A stretch of 64,000 nt of DNA from contig NC_037593.1 of the NCBI RefSeq assembly GCF_003073045.1, positions 4,765,525 to 4,829,524 on the forward strand, read 5' to 3'. The translations under genes and the position numbers were made by a program. The stretch is from Pomacea canaliculata (lineage: Eukaryota; Mollusca; Gastropoda; Architaenioglossa; Ampullariidae). This document shows positions 24,680 to 37,500 of the stretch, in pieces; the first letter of the stretch is position 1, and each line of letters begins with the position of its first letter. Below the pieces are notes generated by a model. It was not told the origin of the DNA. It did not search any database and was given only the letters and a program-made list of their open reading frames with translations.

Positions 24680-27600
24680 AGAAAGGCCCAAGGCCAACCA
24701 AGTGCTCAACTGAAAAATGGTAGAGACCTAGCTCATCTACATTCCTGGTTTTAATGAAAAAATAAAATACACATGACTGAAGGACTAAAGGTAAGTTTTA
24801 TGACGGCTGAGTGGTCTAGAGCTTTATTGAGTAATTTGCTAAAAGCCAGTGCTCAGGGGGAAGTTAGGGGTGGGTGTGGGATTGGTTGAATCCATGCTGG
24901 AGTAAGCAAAATCTGTGATTTAACAGCACTGACAGAAAAGTGAAATGAATTACTGCAAGTATTCTTTTAACCAAGAATAAAATAAGTGTACTACTGAAGA
25001 ATTCCATGAAACCTTTCTAAATCTACTACCAATTTATTTGTAATGGTCCCGTCGAAATAGTTTACATTTCCCCCTATTGTAAGTATCTGAGACAATAAAT
25101 GACACTAGATAAACTGATGATGTAAGCATGTGTATTACTCTCTACTGTAGGAAACTCAATACTGTCAAAAACGTTTCCGCGTCTCACCTTTAAACAACAA
25201 TCCTCAATAATTAAAAAAAAAAAATGCTTCCTACCAGCTTCGACAGCCATCCCTGGAACATCGAAAAGGTGTGATCACGGACGTGTATAATACAAGTTTG
25301 TGGTGTAATCCTTTTAATCCACAGAGTTCTTCCGATGTATACCTATTTAGGTTTCTTTCTGCTGTGAAGCAGATCAGTTCGACGATAACCGTTAATCCTG
25401 GGTACTTTGCTGCTCACCAGATTCCTTGGTCACTCCCGGGTGCATAAGGGGTGAAAAAAAGAAGGGGAATTCCAAACCCCCACCCCAAACCCTGTCTTCC
25501 TTCCCGAATTCCAATTCTAAAATAAGTATAGCTCGCAAATCTATGAATTATTTGTTATTCTGTTATAACTGGTATATATATATATGATAAGGGGGTTTAA
25601 AACAAACCCACTGATTCATCTAGTCATTCAAAGTTAGTTCTTTAAAGCGCTAATCAAGTTACTAACACAATGCCCACCATTGGTGAACACAGCTGTGAAG
25701 AGCTCCTGTAAGGGGAGCTTACTTTGTGACAGAATTTCCCACAGCAAAAATTCAAAACCCTAACTAACCCTAACCTCAATTGTATATTTCCACACAGAAT
25801 TTTCAGTGAGATTGTTACATAGTAATGATGTAATACAAATGATGCAATAATGTGAATAATTGTCCCTCATTGTGGAGGATACTGAACTGCAGGGCATTAG
25901 CTAAGAAAAGTTGTAGGCAGGTAAGGTGAGAAAAATAATTAAACAACCCATGAATTAACAAGCATGCGCGAGTGAAAGATATATTTTTTTTCATTGTTGA
26001 ACTAGAGAGAGAGAGAGGAAAGACTGAGAAATCTTCTGAACTGCAAAAGTTTGCTCTGATTTTTATATTCAACTCTGTGTGTGTGTGTGCATAATTAAAG
26101 TAATTGTTTCAGTTCAGTTATTGTTTTCCTAGTGATGACCAGGGTTAGTGATGAAGCTTAAATATGACTTTAAATGATTTCAGTAGTGCTGATTGCGGCT
26201 TGTGTTTTCCGCGATGATCTATAGCTATATATATATAGCTGTGCCTTCCACAGAGACCGACTTCAAGAATAGGAAGTAAAGTAACAACATATACAAACCG
26301 AGAAAGATCCGTTCGAATCACAACAAATGCAATTACGCATCCAAGCCACCATGCAGATGATAACGACCATACAGTATTTAGCGCCTGTGTCAGAAGACAC
26401 GGAAGCTGCCGTACTTTGCAGATAACGAAGCTGACTAACAATGATTAGAACCTTCGAGGAAAGAGATTCAAGAAGTTGTGCATACACATCTACAGTTTTA
26501 CAGGATACATGAGTTAGGACACCAGCTGACATAATGAATAGTGTTCATGCTACAAACTAGCATGTTGTGTATACGTGTGTAAACTAAATGACAACAGTTG
26601 CGGTTTTGATTCATATACATGGACCCAATATGTTAGCTCGCGCAACTCTGTAAAGGTGATATCCTCAACACCGTGGCTCATGTTGCACCCTAGCAACAGT
26701 CGTGTGTTATCAGCTTTCGATAACCAAAAGGAGTAAAGGTGTTGTTGTTATACCAAAGTTGTAAATGCAATTAAGTTAAAGATATAGTGAAGATGTCACA
26801 TGTTAATTATCAGCATTGTATATCATAAACGGTTACCGAAATTTTGAGGAGATCAACAATTATATTTTTCTAGGGAAGCAAACCAGGTGATGTAGATTGT
26901 TTGCCGACGCCCCAAATACGAAAAATACACAAATAATAAAATACTTTTTTGAAAAGTTGACAGTGTGACAGGATGACAGACATGCAGGCAAAATCTCTAA
27001 CCATCCCCACTTCTCACACATCTAAACACACATACACGTGCAGCTATAGACATGCAAATATGAATTTACCTATACCTTTATCTTGTAAAGAGTATTGCAA
27101 GCGTCTGACCATGTTTCCATATGATTTTGCATTAATCACACAAGATAATTTACAGAGTTACAGATTTAAAAATAATTTACAAAAGCCACGCTGATTTCTA
27201 GACAACTGGCCGTCAGTAAAGACCTCAAACACAATAATTGTGTCGATGGCATGCGCGTATGAATCAAAGGCAAATTATTCAATTAATAATGGACTGACTG
27301 ATCAAGAGTCTTCGATCATGAGCGGTCACGTGCCATGCTCAGACATGCTGGGCTTAGACCAGTTGGCAGGGTGAATATGTAATTAGTTGAAGGCCTTCGA
27401 CAACAGAGGGAGCAGCAGACATATTTGTGTTCACATCGAACTCTGAACATCTGCTATTGGAACGCGAATCGTCCATTAACAAAAAATATAAGATGAACAT
27501 CGTTTAGGACTAGGAGACGAGATATTGTGAACTAAATCCTGTCTATATTTTTTGCTCACTGTATGAATTAACCGTTAGTTAGATTTTTTTATGCAAAAAA

Positions 27601-28600
27601 AAAGACGCACACAAACAAATATATATGTATTAGCCAATGAACACGCTTGGCTGAGCGCGGTGAGTGTACATTGTGTTCTCACGCGACTAATTTTTATTCC
27701 ACGAGAGACAAACAAGGGGGTGAGGGTGGGGTAAGTCATTATTACTTCGATTGAACTATTCACAGTACATAAGCTCATTGATTGCCTGTGGGTACTGCCA
27801 GCTGTGAACCACGGGATTGTCTTATGAACTGACGCAAATAAAGGGGGGAGGGGTATAACATAGTGATGAAGGATTGACGGTGAATCATCTAGTTTAGTTA
27901 CTGCAGTCTTCATCCAGACAACAGCCTTTGTGACTTGTGACTTCACTGAGACAGCAGTGATAGTAAGTAACAGCCTATAGTACACTTGTGATTTCACTGA
28001 GACAGCAGTGACAGTAAATAACATCCTATAGTACACTTGACACTTCATTGAAACAGCAGTGACAGTAACAGCCTATAGTACACTTGTGACTTCACTGAGA
28101 CAGCAAGTAACAATTAACCTATAGTACACTTGAGACTTCATTGAGACAGCAGTGACAGTGAGTAACAGCCTATAGTACACTTGTCACTTCTATGCTAGTT
28201 CTCTGTTTCGCAAACTACGGCGGTGGTCCTATTAAAAAAACTGATCACATCAATTGTGTGAAAAAAACCAGATTGGATGATTTTTATACCTCCCATCGGG
28301 TACTGTTTGAGTATGAAATTGACAAAACCTTCATTTGTTTGTTTGTTTGTTTGCTTTGTATCGTTGGTTTGTTGGTTGTGATGCGCTATTATCAGATAAT
28401 AAGAATCATTCAAGCGTGTCCTTAAAAGACATATGTTCAAGAAATAGAGTTTTGGGACACAATTCAGTTCCATGTAATCTATGGCGTCCATTGTGTTCGT
28501 TAGCTGTAGAAATCGCAATATCAGTCATTGTTTGTGTTCCTTGATTCGCACTTAGAACATGACACTAATGTTGTGATAGAGCGTGGTGATGATGATTGTT
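24680..28600. other. Intergenic DNA between GLT1D1-like gene and small secreted paralogue
   Basis: No exon is supported. The part just right of 24671 should hold the minus-strand promoter and 5' UTR of the GLT1D1-like gene, but I see no clear TATA box. Features seen include a short CCCTAA-like stretch near 25757-25775, (GA)n near 26003, a (TG)n near 26074 and the minisatellite at 27936-28190. Confidence 0.5.
27936..28190 (+). repeat. Minisatellite of about 50 bp, five copies
   Basis: Five imperfect units each contain ACTTCACTGAGACAGCAGTG, then AGTAA, then CAGCCTATAGTACACTTG. Some units lack part of the AGTAA spacer. It lies about 450 bases upstream of the small secreted-protein gene. Confidence 0.88.
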
Positions 28601-28632
28601 GTTGTAAGAACATTTCTTTTCCTTGTTTCCAG

Positions 28633-29452
28633 GTCCCTGTTGACATCCAGGATGATGATCGTCTGTCTCCTGCTCGTATCATACTTGCTTTTGATGGCGG
28701 TATCGTCAGCTGCTCCTGTTTCATCTGCAACATTTAACCTCACGGCCATAAAACAGTCGGAGGAGCTGGAGGAGGGCCTGCTGACCCAACTGTTCAATCT
28801 TGAGGGCGAGCTGGAGACACTGGAGGAAGAGGTCGGTGACAGAAACGCAAGTATGCTAAGGGTGGAGTTGATGGAGAAAACTAGGGGTGGATTTTATGGA
28901 GAAGTGCTTAGACTTCGCTTCTGCTTTTAAAGGCTAACCCGAGTGCAAGACTTTTTTCCTAGAGTGGTTTTAATTCATTAGGATATGCTGTATGTTTGAT
29001 TTCTAAACCCCAAGCGAAAATTTTACCTTTTTAAGGCCTTTGAACACCGAGATTTTCCCTTGGGCTTTGTAAACTCTTTTCCCGCGACATATAGGATCCT
29101 CTCTTTCTCATCCCTTATGAGCTACCACTCGTAGAGGAAATACAATGGGAGGCAGTATGGATGAACTCACGCCATCGGGAGAAGGTTTTGTATAATAATA
29201 ATAATAATAATAATAATTGTTATCTTCTCATGACGTCAAAGCCCTTTGACCTCCGCGCGTACTTTAACGACGATCTTGCTGTCCCAGGTTCTCACCAAGC
29301 TGGAGGCTAACGACGTCGGCGACACCCAGAGAACAGCAGGCAAGATCAGAGAGGAGAAAAAGAACGACGACAACGAAAAACAGAGTCTGAGTGGCAGACA
29401 CAACGTTCTTTGTCTTCGCTGTACCATAGCCAGCGACGAGCCACTCGATTGA
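28633..29452 (+). CDS. Small secreted protein, paralogue of the acidic-repeat gene
   Basis: Function unknown. Exon one (28633-28831) has acceptor TTGTTTCCAG, a 19-base leader and an ATG at 28652, the same geometry as 4238-4257. It encodes a signal peptide (MMIVCLLLVSYLLLMAVSSA) and an acidic helix (LLTQLFNLEGELETLEEE). Exon two (29288-29452) begins VLTKLEANDVGDTQ, matching VRNKLKGNDSDQD in the other gene, after GCTGTCCCAG. Both join in phase 0, giving 114 residues. The donor at 28832 (GTCGGT) is weak, which is the main doubt. It lacks the 28- and 17-residue repeats and the furin site and ends with two Cys (LCLRC). I found no nearby AATAAA, so more exons or a different C-terminus are possible. 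A TGACGTCA site lies in the intron at 29231. Confidence 0.65.
29196..29217 (+). repeat. (AAT)n microsatellite in intron
   Basis: About seven AAT triplets in the intron of the small secreted-protein gene. Confidence 0.85.
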
Positions 29453-29459
29453 AAAACAT

Positions 29460-30745
29460 CTTAATGTGACAAGATGATCGAGTGAGACCAGTGACGTTGA
29501 CAGCAATGGCTACCGACGGATGTTTCCAAAAAGGGATCTTAGAGCATGCAAGCTGACAAGATCAGTAAATTTTTGTTGAACATTGCTAGTATTGTGTGTT
29601 TGGAAAAGGATATTGTTGAAAAAATGCAAAGTTTGCCTCAACATTGTTAGAAGTCCTGACCTCACTTGCTGCGAGCATTTCAACGAGACTTTTTTTGTCT
29701 TTTGCTGCAAGCTCAATGTCACGTGACCAACAACAGTTGTTTTATACGAGCTTATGCACACACACACATACGCACACATATACAAGTACTCACTAGCATT
29801 TAACCCTGCAGTTAAGAACTTACACACACACACACACACACTGAAAAAGAATAGGACATGGGTGAACTCCGACAAAGAGAATGTTTTTCTTTTCTTTATT
29901 ACTTGTCCTGACAAAATACATGAACGTGATTATGACAAGAGGACAGTGGGGCTAATAACATGACAGTGTCCTAACATGTGTAACCATGGTAAATAATGAC
30001 ACTAACCCTGTGCTTGAGATTCGCTAGACTAATCCAATCCACTGTAGGTTAAGGTAAGACACTTTGATTTGCAAAACATTTTAAAAAATAGTCAAGAAAT
30101 TGTTATGAGGTTTTGCTCGGTTCCAAACCCATATTGTAAGTTAAAGAGGGGTGAATGTTTTTGTTGCAAGAAGGCTCAACTAGTCAAAAAATTTATATGT
30201 ACAGTGACTTTTCATCATGATTCACATTTCTATGAACATCCTCTGGAAAAAATTCCATTTTATGTGTGATAATTTTTTTTATGATAAATTGTGTATTTAT
30301 TTGAACAATAGATGTATATGGATTTGTCTCAAGTTGATTTCTTTTTTGATGTTAGGTTTAATTAAAACACAATAGTCTTAATTTTTTGAATATAATTCAA
30401 TAATTTAAAAAAGCATTTAAAATGAAAGTGATTTATGGCACTGTCGAGAAACTTAACATTGTCTTAAGACGTGGAGAAGCACGAAAATAACAAATATGAA
30501 AACATTTTTTAAATGAGGGAGGTAAGTCATGCAATGCTGATTGTTTATGCCGGACTAATAAATTCCTTTAAAACGCACAAATAGATTACTCATTGTATAA
30601 GCAATAACAGAAATTATAACATTGTTGAAACAGAAATAAAAATAAAGAAAAAAATATGAGAGAAAAGTATACACATATAAGCGGTAGACAGACATGAGAC
30701 CAAAATAATTTAAAATCAAGAACAATAAAAAGGCTCCACTATGCT

Positions 30746-30781
<36 letters not shown>

Positions 30782-33700
30782 AAGATTCTAAGTGTTTTAA
30801 GTAGAAAACTCATGCTGCCTGCTACCCGGTAGTGTAGTGGTTAAATCCCTCGCTTGCCACCACTTCAAAGACCATAAATTCATCTGTTGGCAGGTCTGGT
30901 CTTCAAATGTTTTTGACGAGTATCCCGGGTTCCATCCCCTCCCCACTCTTAGTGCAAAATCTCAAAGTGGAAACGCTTTTCGCGCCAGAGTAACCACCCT
31001 GTCTGCTGGACATTGTAAGTACCGGGGAAAAAATAATTAATTTGTTCTTATGCAATCAAATACTCAAACTATGTCACTCATTGACACATTTGCTTAAAGT
31101 CTTCAGCTGTACACTCTAAGTACAAACAGTTCAATCAGTTCACTTTGTGACTTTTATCTTAGATAGGTGTTATACTAGCTATGTTATACTAAAGCTGCAG
31201 GCTATGAACATGAGGTCTGTAGTCATTCCCAACATCAGTAGGTATTGTCTATAAGTCTAGTCGCACAATGAAGGTCTCCTAAGTGTAGATTCTGAATTCG
31301 GAAAAATAGAAGATAAAAATATCAAAAGGTGGGAAAAAAATGAAAGACCAAATGAATAAAATTTCTTGAAAATTTCCCAGTGGTGCATAGTTTTAAACAC
31401 AAGCTTCATTTTGTACTCAACTGACTTTAAAAAAAATCAAAGGGTGAAAGAATATATTATATCAAAGTTATGTAACTGGAAACATTCACTGTTTCTTGCC
31501 TTTGATAAGTTACTATAACATTAGGCCCTTGCTATCTTGCCTTTTAAGCTCAGGGTTCAGATAGACTGATAACATAACAATAAAAATATAAATAGATATA
31601 GATAGTAACTGAGTGACAGTGTATTATACTTAAAGGCTTGCCCACACCTTCAGAAGATAAATAAAAATAATTCATAATAACTCCATTACTTACAACCTAA
31701 GAACAGTATGTAGGAATCTGACTTATGCTTTATCTCATACCTCTAACTCTGCTGGTTAGTTCCCAGTACTACAAACTGACTCAAGTCTGATGATTTACAA
31801 GGTAGATATTTACCGTAGAACGTCGTAGCAGGTGTGTCAGACGTCCAACATCAACCTTGAGTTTTGCTGTAGCACTCACAAATAATTGTTTACCAAGAAA
31901 TCTTCTTAACTAAGTTAAGACATAAAATTGCTGCTTTCACAGATAACGATATTTTAAATTTTTAAAAAGTGCATATCAAATTAACTGCCGTGAGATGTAA
32001 GTCTAGAACACAAACAAACAATAAAAGAATTGTTGTTTGCCTGAGCATGGTAAAGATGACAAGTATCTCTGACCGGCTAACTGCTGGTATGTTATTTTGA
32101 GACCACTCGGGAAGAAGACCAATCTGGAGGTAGGGGGAGCAATAGGGGTATAATTCTTTACAATAACTTACAGAACAGCAAGTAATATAAGTGAAAGACT
32201 TATGTTTCTTTATGCGCCAGTAAAACTGAAAATAGGTACACTGAAGGGCTCTCTTCCCCCCCCCTCAGAAAAGAGAAACGGAAAGAAAGGATAAAAAGAA
32301 GTGGTAGATTAGATAGTAGATGTGCAGACACACACAAGATACACACAAACGTGCACACACACACACGCGCGCGCGCACACAAACGCAAGCACTTTAACAA
32401 ATTATCGCGGAAAAATCGCTTTTGTGTTGCACAGTCTGCATCTGCCGAGCTTACATACGATTTGTATCCTCGCTTAGAACTATTTTCCAGATAAAACGTT
32501 GCACCAACAGGCTCAGATATTTTCTGTGAGTTCCCAGAAAAGTTAAAACTAAGCCAGAAGTTGAGTTTTCTTTTAAAAAAAAAACCCCAACAAAACAAAT
32601 AAACAAAATAAACTCACTTTGTATATCCTTAATGATTTCTCTCTCTCTCTCTCTCGTCAAGTATGTCTAAGCGAGTAAAGGAGATAACTACTGATGAACT
32701 GAATGTAGCTAATATCTCGAGGCTGGACACAAAATATCAAAGAGAATCAAAGCGACACAAAACTTGTCTGACCAGACAACACGAGGCCTCTGCTGGTACA
32801 CAACCTTTGACCTGCTGCATCGTTCATACGCGCAAACAAAAATGTTGATGCCAGGCTCTTTGATATTGTTTGTACTAATGACAAGCTGAAGTCATGGAAG
32901 GTACACCAAGGTACTCACCTAGCCTCCTCCCTTGATACATAACTAAATCCTAAAGAGGACATTAAGGTGAGAAGCCCGTCGTCGCTACCTGTTGACATCC
33001 GACACAGGTGTGCATGTCAACAATAGTATTGCCTCCCTTGCTCTGATCGTAAATAAAATCACTTCTGTACTAAAATTATCTGAAGCATAAAAAAATATAA
33101 TTTCAATGATACATTTCTGTGACCAAGTTATTTTTAGCGCCCGACAAGAATTCCTAGCTAAGTCCTCAGTCACGTGTGTTTGTACAGGTGTGTCTCGAGT
33201 ACAAAGCTGACGTGCGCGAGGAAAAGATCAGGGGAAGGCGAGTTGACTACAAGAATTTTATTTTTTTTCTGCGGACTCTGTAACCTATCTTATCCTGTGT
33301 GTGACGTAAATGACCAACGATATAGTATATCTATATTAGTACACCGATATAGTATAGGATATATGCAATGAGCAAGCCTAGGTGCCACTGTACATGTCGG
33401 CACACCCAAGTTCCTCAAGCTGTAATAAACTCAAACAGATCTAAGTATCACAGGGTGTGAAGTGACTGAGATCGGGGTGGTGTTCGTGGCTTGTGGGGTG
33501 GTGGAGAGAGAGAGTGAGGGAATAAATTACATGTTCATGTCGTCAGCTGGTGTTTACTGACGAGATGAAACTGATAACCAAACAGATGAGAAGCTTTGTG
33601 GAACTGCGTCAGGGTCGAGACAAGTATCTATAGGTGTGCAGGGGAAGACAACTGAAACATCAACCTAACCATAAACTTTTTTTCATGTTACTCCCTTCCC

Positions 33701-34570
33701 TATCATCTTTTTTCTTTTTTTTTTCTTTTGTCCATCCGCCACACTCATTTTCTTATCTCCCTTTTCCATTCGTTTCTACTCTCTCTCTCTTCCTTTCCAC
33801 CTCTTCCTCACTGGTTCCGTAGTTGTCATTCTTGTGGCTGTGTTAACAGAGTGGTCAAAATGTTTTTTGTGCTTGCACGTGTTACATACTGTACATGTCA
33901 AGCTCATTATATTTACATAGAGTTTCTTAATTACATTCCCTTCACGATTTTCTAAGAAAATGCACATTGTCAGTGACTATACCATCAGGTACATTGTGGT
34001 TAAAGCGCACGAAAGTTATTTCTACTCATTTTGGAAAACCGTACTCTCGTAAAGCCACAGAATTTGGCACATCCTTAAATTTTCATCATTAAGCCTTCTC
34101 TCCTACAAAGTTTGTAACACAAGGCACAGTAAGTCGACACCTTTGACCTTTTCCAACGGCTGATTGTCATGGTTGTCAACAGCATCATGTCAGGGTGGTC
34201 CTGCTGCAGCTTGTGAAGGCTACGTCACGCTCTCTGAGGTCACAGTTCACTGCCTGTCAGTAAGCGATGGAAGGGTCAAGTCTCTTCTTCCTCTTGAGAT
34301 AATAAATGTTATGAGAAGTTCTTGTCCGGTGTCTACCCTTCAGCAGTCAGCATACCTGAGCACGGTTTGACCGACTTCATACTTATCTTTGTCTTTTTGG
34401 CGCTTAGTTTAGTTTAAAGAAACTTTCATGTTTCTTTAAAAGTATTTTAAAGAGAAGAATCGTTTTCAGCACAAGGAATTAAACTGCTTGAAAAGTATAT
34501 ATATATATGAGGTTCATCTTTTGGACAGCAGGCAATTTCTTGCTCCACGTGGAGATACTTCTGACAGAGA
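29460..34570. other. Intergenic DNA with simple repeats
   Basis: No exon is supported. Contents include (CA)n tracts near 29755-29770 and 29823-29842, a T-run followed by an A-run at 30747-30780 (able to fold back), SINE copy B at 30822 and a CA/CG alternating tract near 32355-32380. CT-rich patches lie near 32639-32655 and 33779-33795. Short frames here look random. Confidence 0.55.
30822..31030 (+). mobile_element. tRNA-derived SINE, copy B
   Basis: The A-box-like motif (AGTGTAGTGGTTAAATCCCTCG) starts near 30831 and the B-box-like motif (GGGTTCCATCC) is at 30927-30937. The spacing is longer than in copy A because of an internal insertion. It follows a long T-run/A-run tract at 30747-30780. 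No functional tRNA fold is evident. Confidence 0.55.
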
Positions 34571-34580
34571 GGTCTGTCTT

Positions 34581-37500
34581 TCAGCAAGCACAGACGACAC
34601 TTCTCGATACACGTAAGTCATTGGTGGAGATATCAGGTCGAATGTCGATCAACAGAGGTGGATCATGATGTAGGGTCACCTTCACACTGTCCAGCAAAGC
34701 ATCAAATACTCTCTGCACGTCACTCATGTGCGCCAGGTCTAACTCCATATAAGGAAATCCTCGCATCTCGGCATATCCCGCCGCGCGCTCGTATGCAACC
34801 TTCCGCGCCGGAGAGTTGCAGCGGGTGCCCACGATGATGCAAGAGAACTTGTCGCTTGGTCTGTAGTAGTCCATGTTTTCGATCCTGTAGAAGATTAAGT
34901 ACTGTTTTTACTAGCTCTAAGATATCTTAAAACACATGATGTTACATATTACAGAGAGAAAGAGAAGAGTGTGCATGTGTGTGTGTGTGAGAGAGAGATT
35001 TTCATTATGAGACAAGGCCGCTTGGTGACTGTTTTGTGCGCCAGATATTATATTTTACTTTGGGTCGAGTGAATCCGTGCTTTCTGCACTGATAACGGTC
35101 TCAAATAAAACAGAAAGGCTAACAAACCTATACTCCAATCACCCACGTGTATAGTACACCCCCATGCTCCAACAGAACGACCGTCATTCTGCCAAGAAGG
35201 GGGAACTGCGACGGAGCCCAACCATCAGCCTCCTCCCAGTTATGAACCCCTTCCCCTCCATCCGAGACCACCCACAGGCCTGCATGGTGAGAATCTACAT
35301 CCCCTTCAAAGATAAATGCTCTACGGGGACCGTAACTAGGGACCAGAGACGAAGCTACCTCAGAGGCAGTTTCAGACCAGACGATATCACATTGTCCTTT
35401 ATACACCGGATGTCAGCAGATAGCCGAGAAGTCTTTATCTTACGTCAGGTCTCCTTACAGATACGGACGGCAGGTTCTACAAATAATTGTTTAATCCACC
35501 CCACCAAGTCCACCATCATCGTAGCCATCAGCATTTCAGTAGAAGTAGATGTTCTTAAAATAGCAAAAATAATTTTCAGAAAAAACTTAATATTGACATA
35601 ATGACTTCCGCAAGCATGTGTGTGTGAGAGACTTGGCGATCATCTCTTGCCAAAAACAAAAACAAACTTGAGCACTACCTGACTTCATTTGACCAGACAC
35701 ACTGGAAGAGTAGTAACAGTAACGATTGATGCCTCGGGATTTTGCTGTCGATCAGAGGCAGGGATACCCCAGGGTACACTTGCTTCTTGGCTACATCACT
35801 TTGTTAAGGGCGACAAGAGAGAGATCGGGGTGTGCGCTGGGTAAAGTAAAGGGGTGGTGCCGGGTGGCGAGGCAGGGAGGGAGCGGAAAAGAGACTCACG
35901 TGAGGAATGAATGCAGTCATGTGCAATTATGTTTACCCAAAATGTCAAGATCTAGCACTTGCACACAAAAGGTTTCACTCGGCAGAGGGAGGGAGCTTAT
36001 GAGTCTCGCCGGCCTGGAAACCGTCAACGCACGAGGAATGCAACGTGTCGCAAAATAAAGTCCCACTTCAAACACAAGTTTTTAAAGCCGATTCATATAT
36101 TACCTGTCGGCAAGTAGCTTGATGTGTTGTTTTGGGTGGAGAGGTGGGGTGGAGGAATGGAAGGGAAGCCATAAAGGGGAAACAGAGGTGAAGGGGATGG
36201 GGCATCTACACTTGAGTCACCTGATGCATGGACTCCCACGCGGCTTGTTGACTCAATGGGCAAGTGTCTCTAGAGCTTGCGTCATGAGTCACTTGCATTG
36301 ACGTGCACAAGCACGCACACAACACACACGAACATATCCATTGCCGAAAGGACTTCAAATTTTGGATTGAAGTTAATTGGGGGCGGAAGCCTTAGCGGTT
36401 CATTCCTCCTAGCTCTGCCATTTAGCGCAGGATTTGCCATCTTTGTACTAAGGAAACGTCTACCACTGAAAAGGAGATAATGGCTGAAGACGACTGCAAA
36501 CTTTACAGTGCAGGCTGTTCCAAACTAGTCATGTCGATCGGGTCATGTGCTACGTGGGGTGGAGAGAGGAAAGTTGGGGTACAGGGGTAAGGGTATTTAA
36601 AACTCGATTGATCAACCGCAGCGTGGTCACGTGTTCATGAGCCGTTTTGCCACAAACTTGTATTACTGGACTGATGGCAGACGATTTTTTTTCCAGTTAA
36701 CTACTAAAACGAAACAGCTGTGTACAAAGTTTCCGGTTTAGTCATATTCACTGTTTAGGCTCGCCGAGACTAACAGCGGAGAACTTCGCTAGAGGCTAAG
36801 CGTTGGTCTTGGCAGACAGACAGCAGTCCACCTACACACGTCCGTGGTTTTGCTCATTACTCATTCCATTTTGGGTCTTATGTCTGTCGTGAAATTGAAG
36901 GTTGTTGACAATGAAGAGAAGCTAGTGGTGATGTGGAAGTGTCAGTTTGCGAGAAGAGGAGGAGAGAGGGAGGAGATAAGTCATAGGAACAACCTTGACA
37001 TAATTGAAGCAGATAATAGAGCATAGAAGACGCTTCCGCAAACGAATATCTTGACACTAATACAGAGAAAAAAAGAAATAAATTTAAAATAAAGGACAAG
37101 AAAAAAAGAAAGAAAGACTTCACCTCACCATGAGTCAAGATTTTCGAAAGAACTTTCTTTAGTCACATCAAACATAATCAAGCACCCGTGAGCCCCTCGG
37201 TAGTACGATGATGTCATACTGCGGTACCTCTCTTGCCCTGCAACCAAAATAAAGGAGGAAATAAGTGCAATCTTTCGTAAGAAGACATGTTTATCACCGT
37301 GATTATAAATGTCCTCCCCCCCCCCCCTACTTCACCCAAACCTCGATCGGTTTTATCATCCGCAGGCTCAGCTTTGATGAAGCGATAAGCGAGAGCTCGA
37401 CCCAGACAGGCAACAGATTGAAGTTTTCTCGTGTTGTAGATTGGACTTTGTCTTGCCAGTCTTAACAGGTCATGACGATAACAAGGACATCAACACTGTC

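Noticed and set aside
24394..24723. 109-codon plus-strand frame over the first GLT1D1-like exon
   Set aside because: It is antisense to the conserved N-terminal exon and has no family match.
25757..25775. CCCTAA-like telomeric repeat
   Set aside because: Only two or three imperfect units, too short for an interstitial telomere claim.
35128..35406. 92-codon minus-strand frame in intron 2 of the Rab-like gene
   Set aside because: It looks protein-like but has no convincing acceptor and donor in phase with the GTPase exons, and matches no family I know. It might merit an RNA check.
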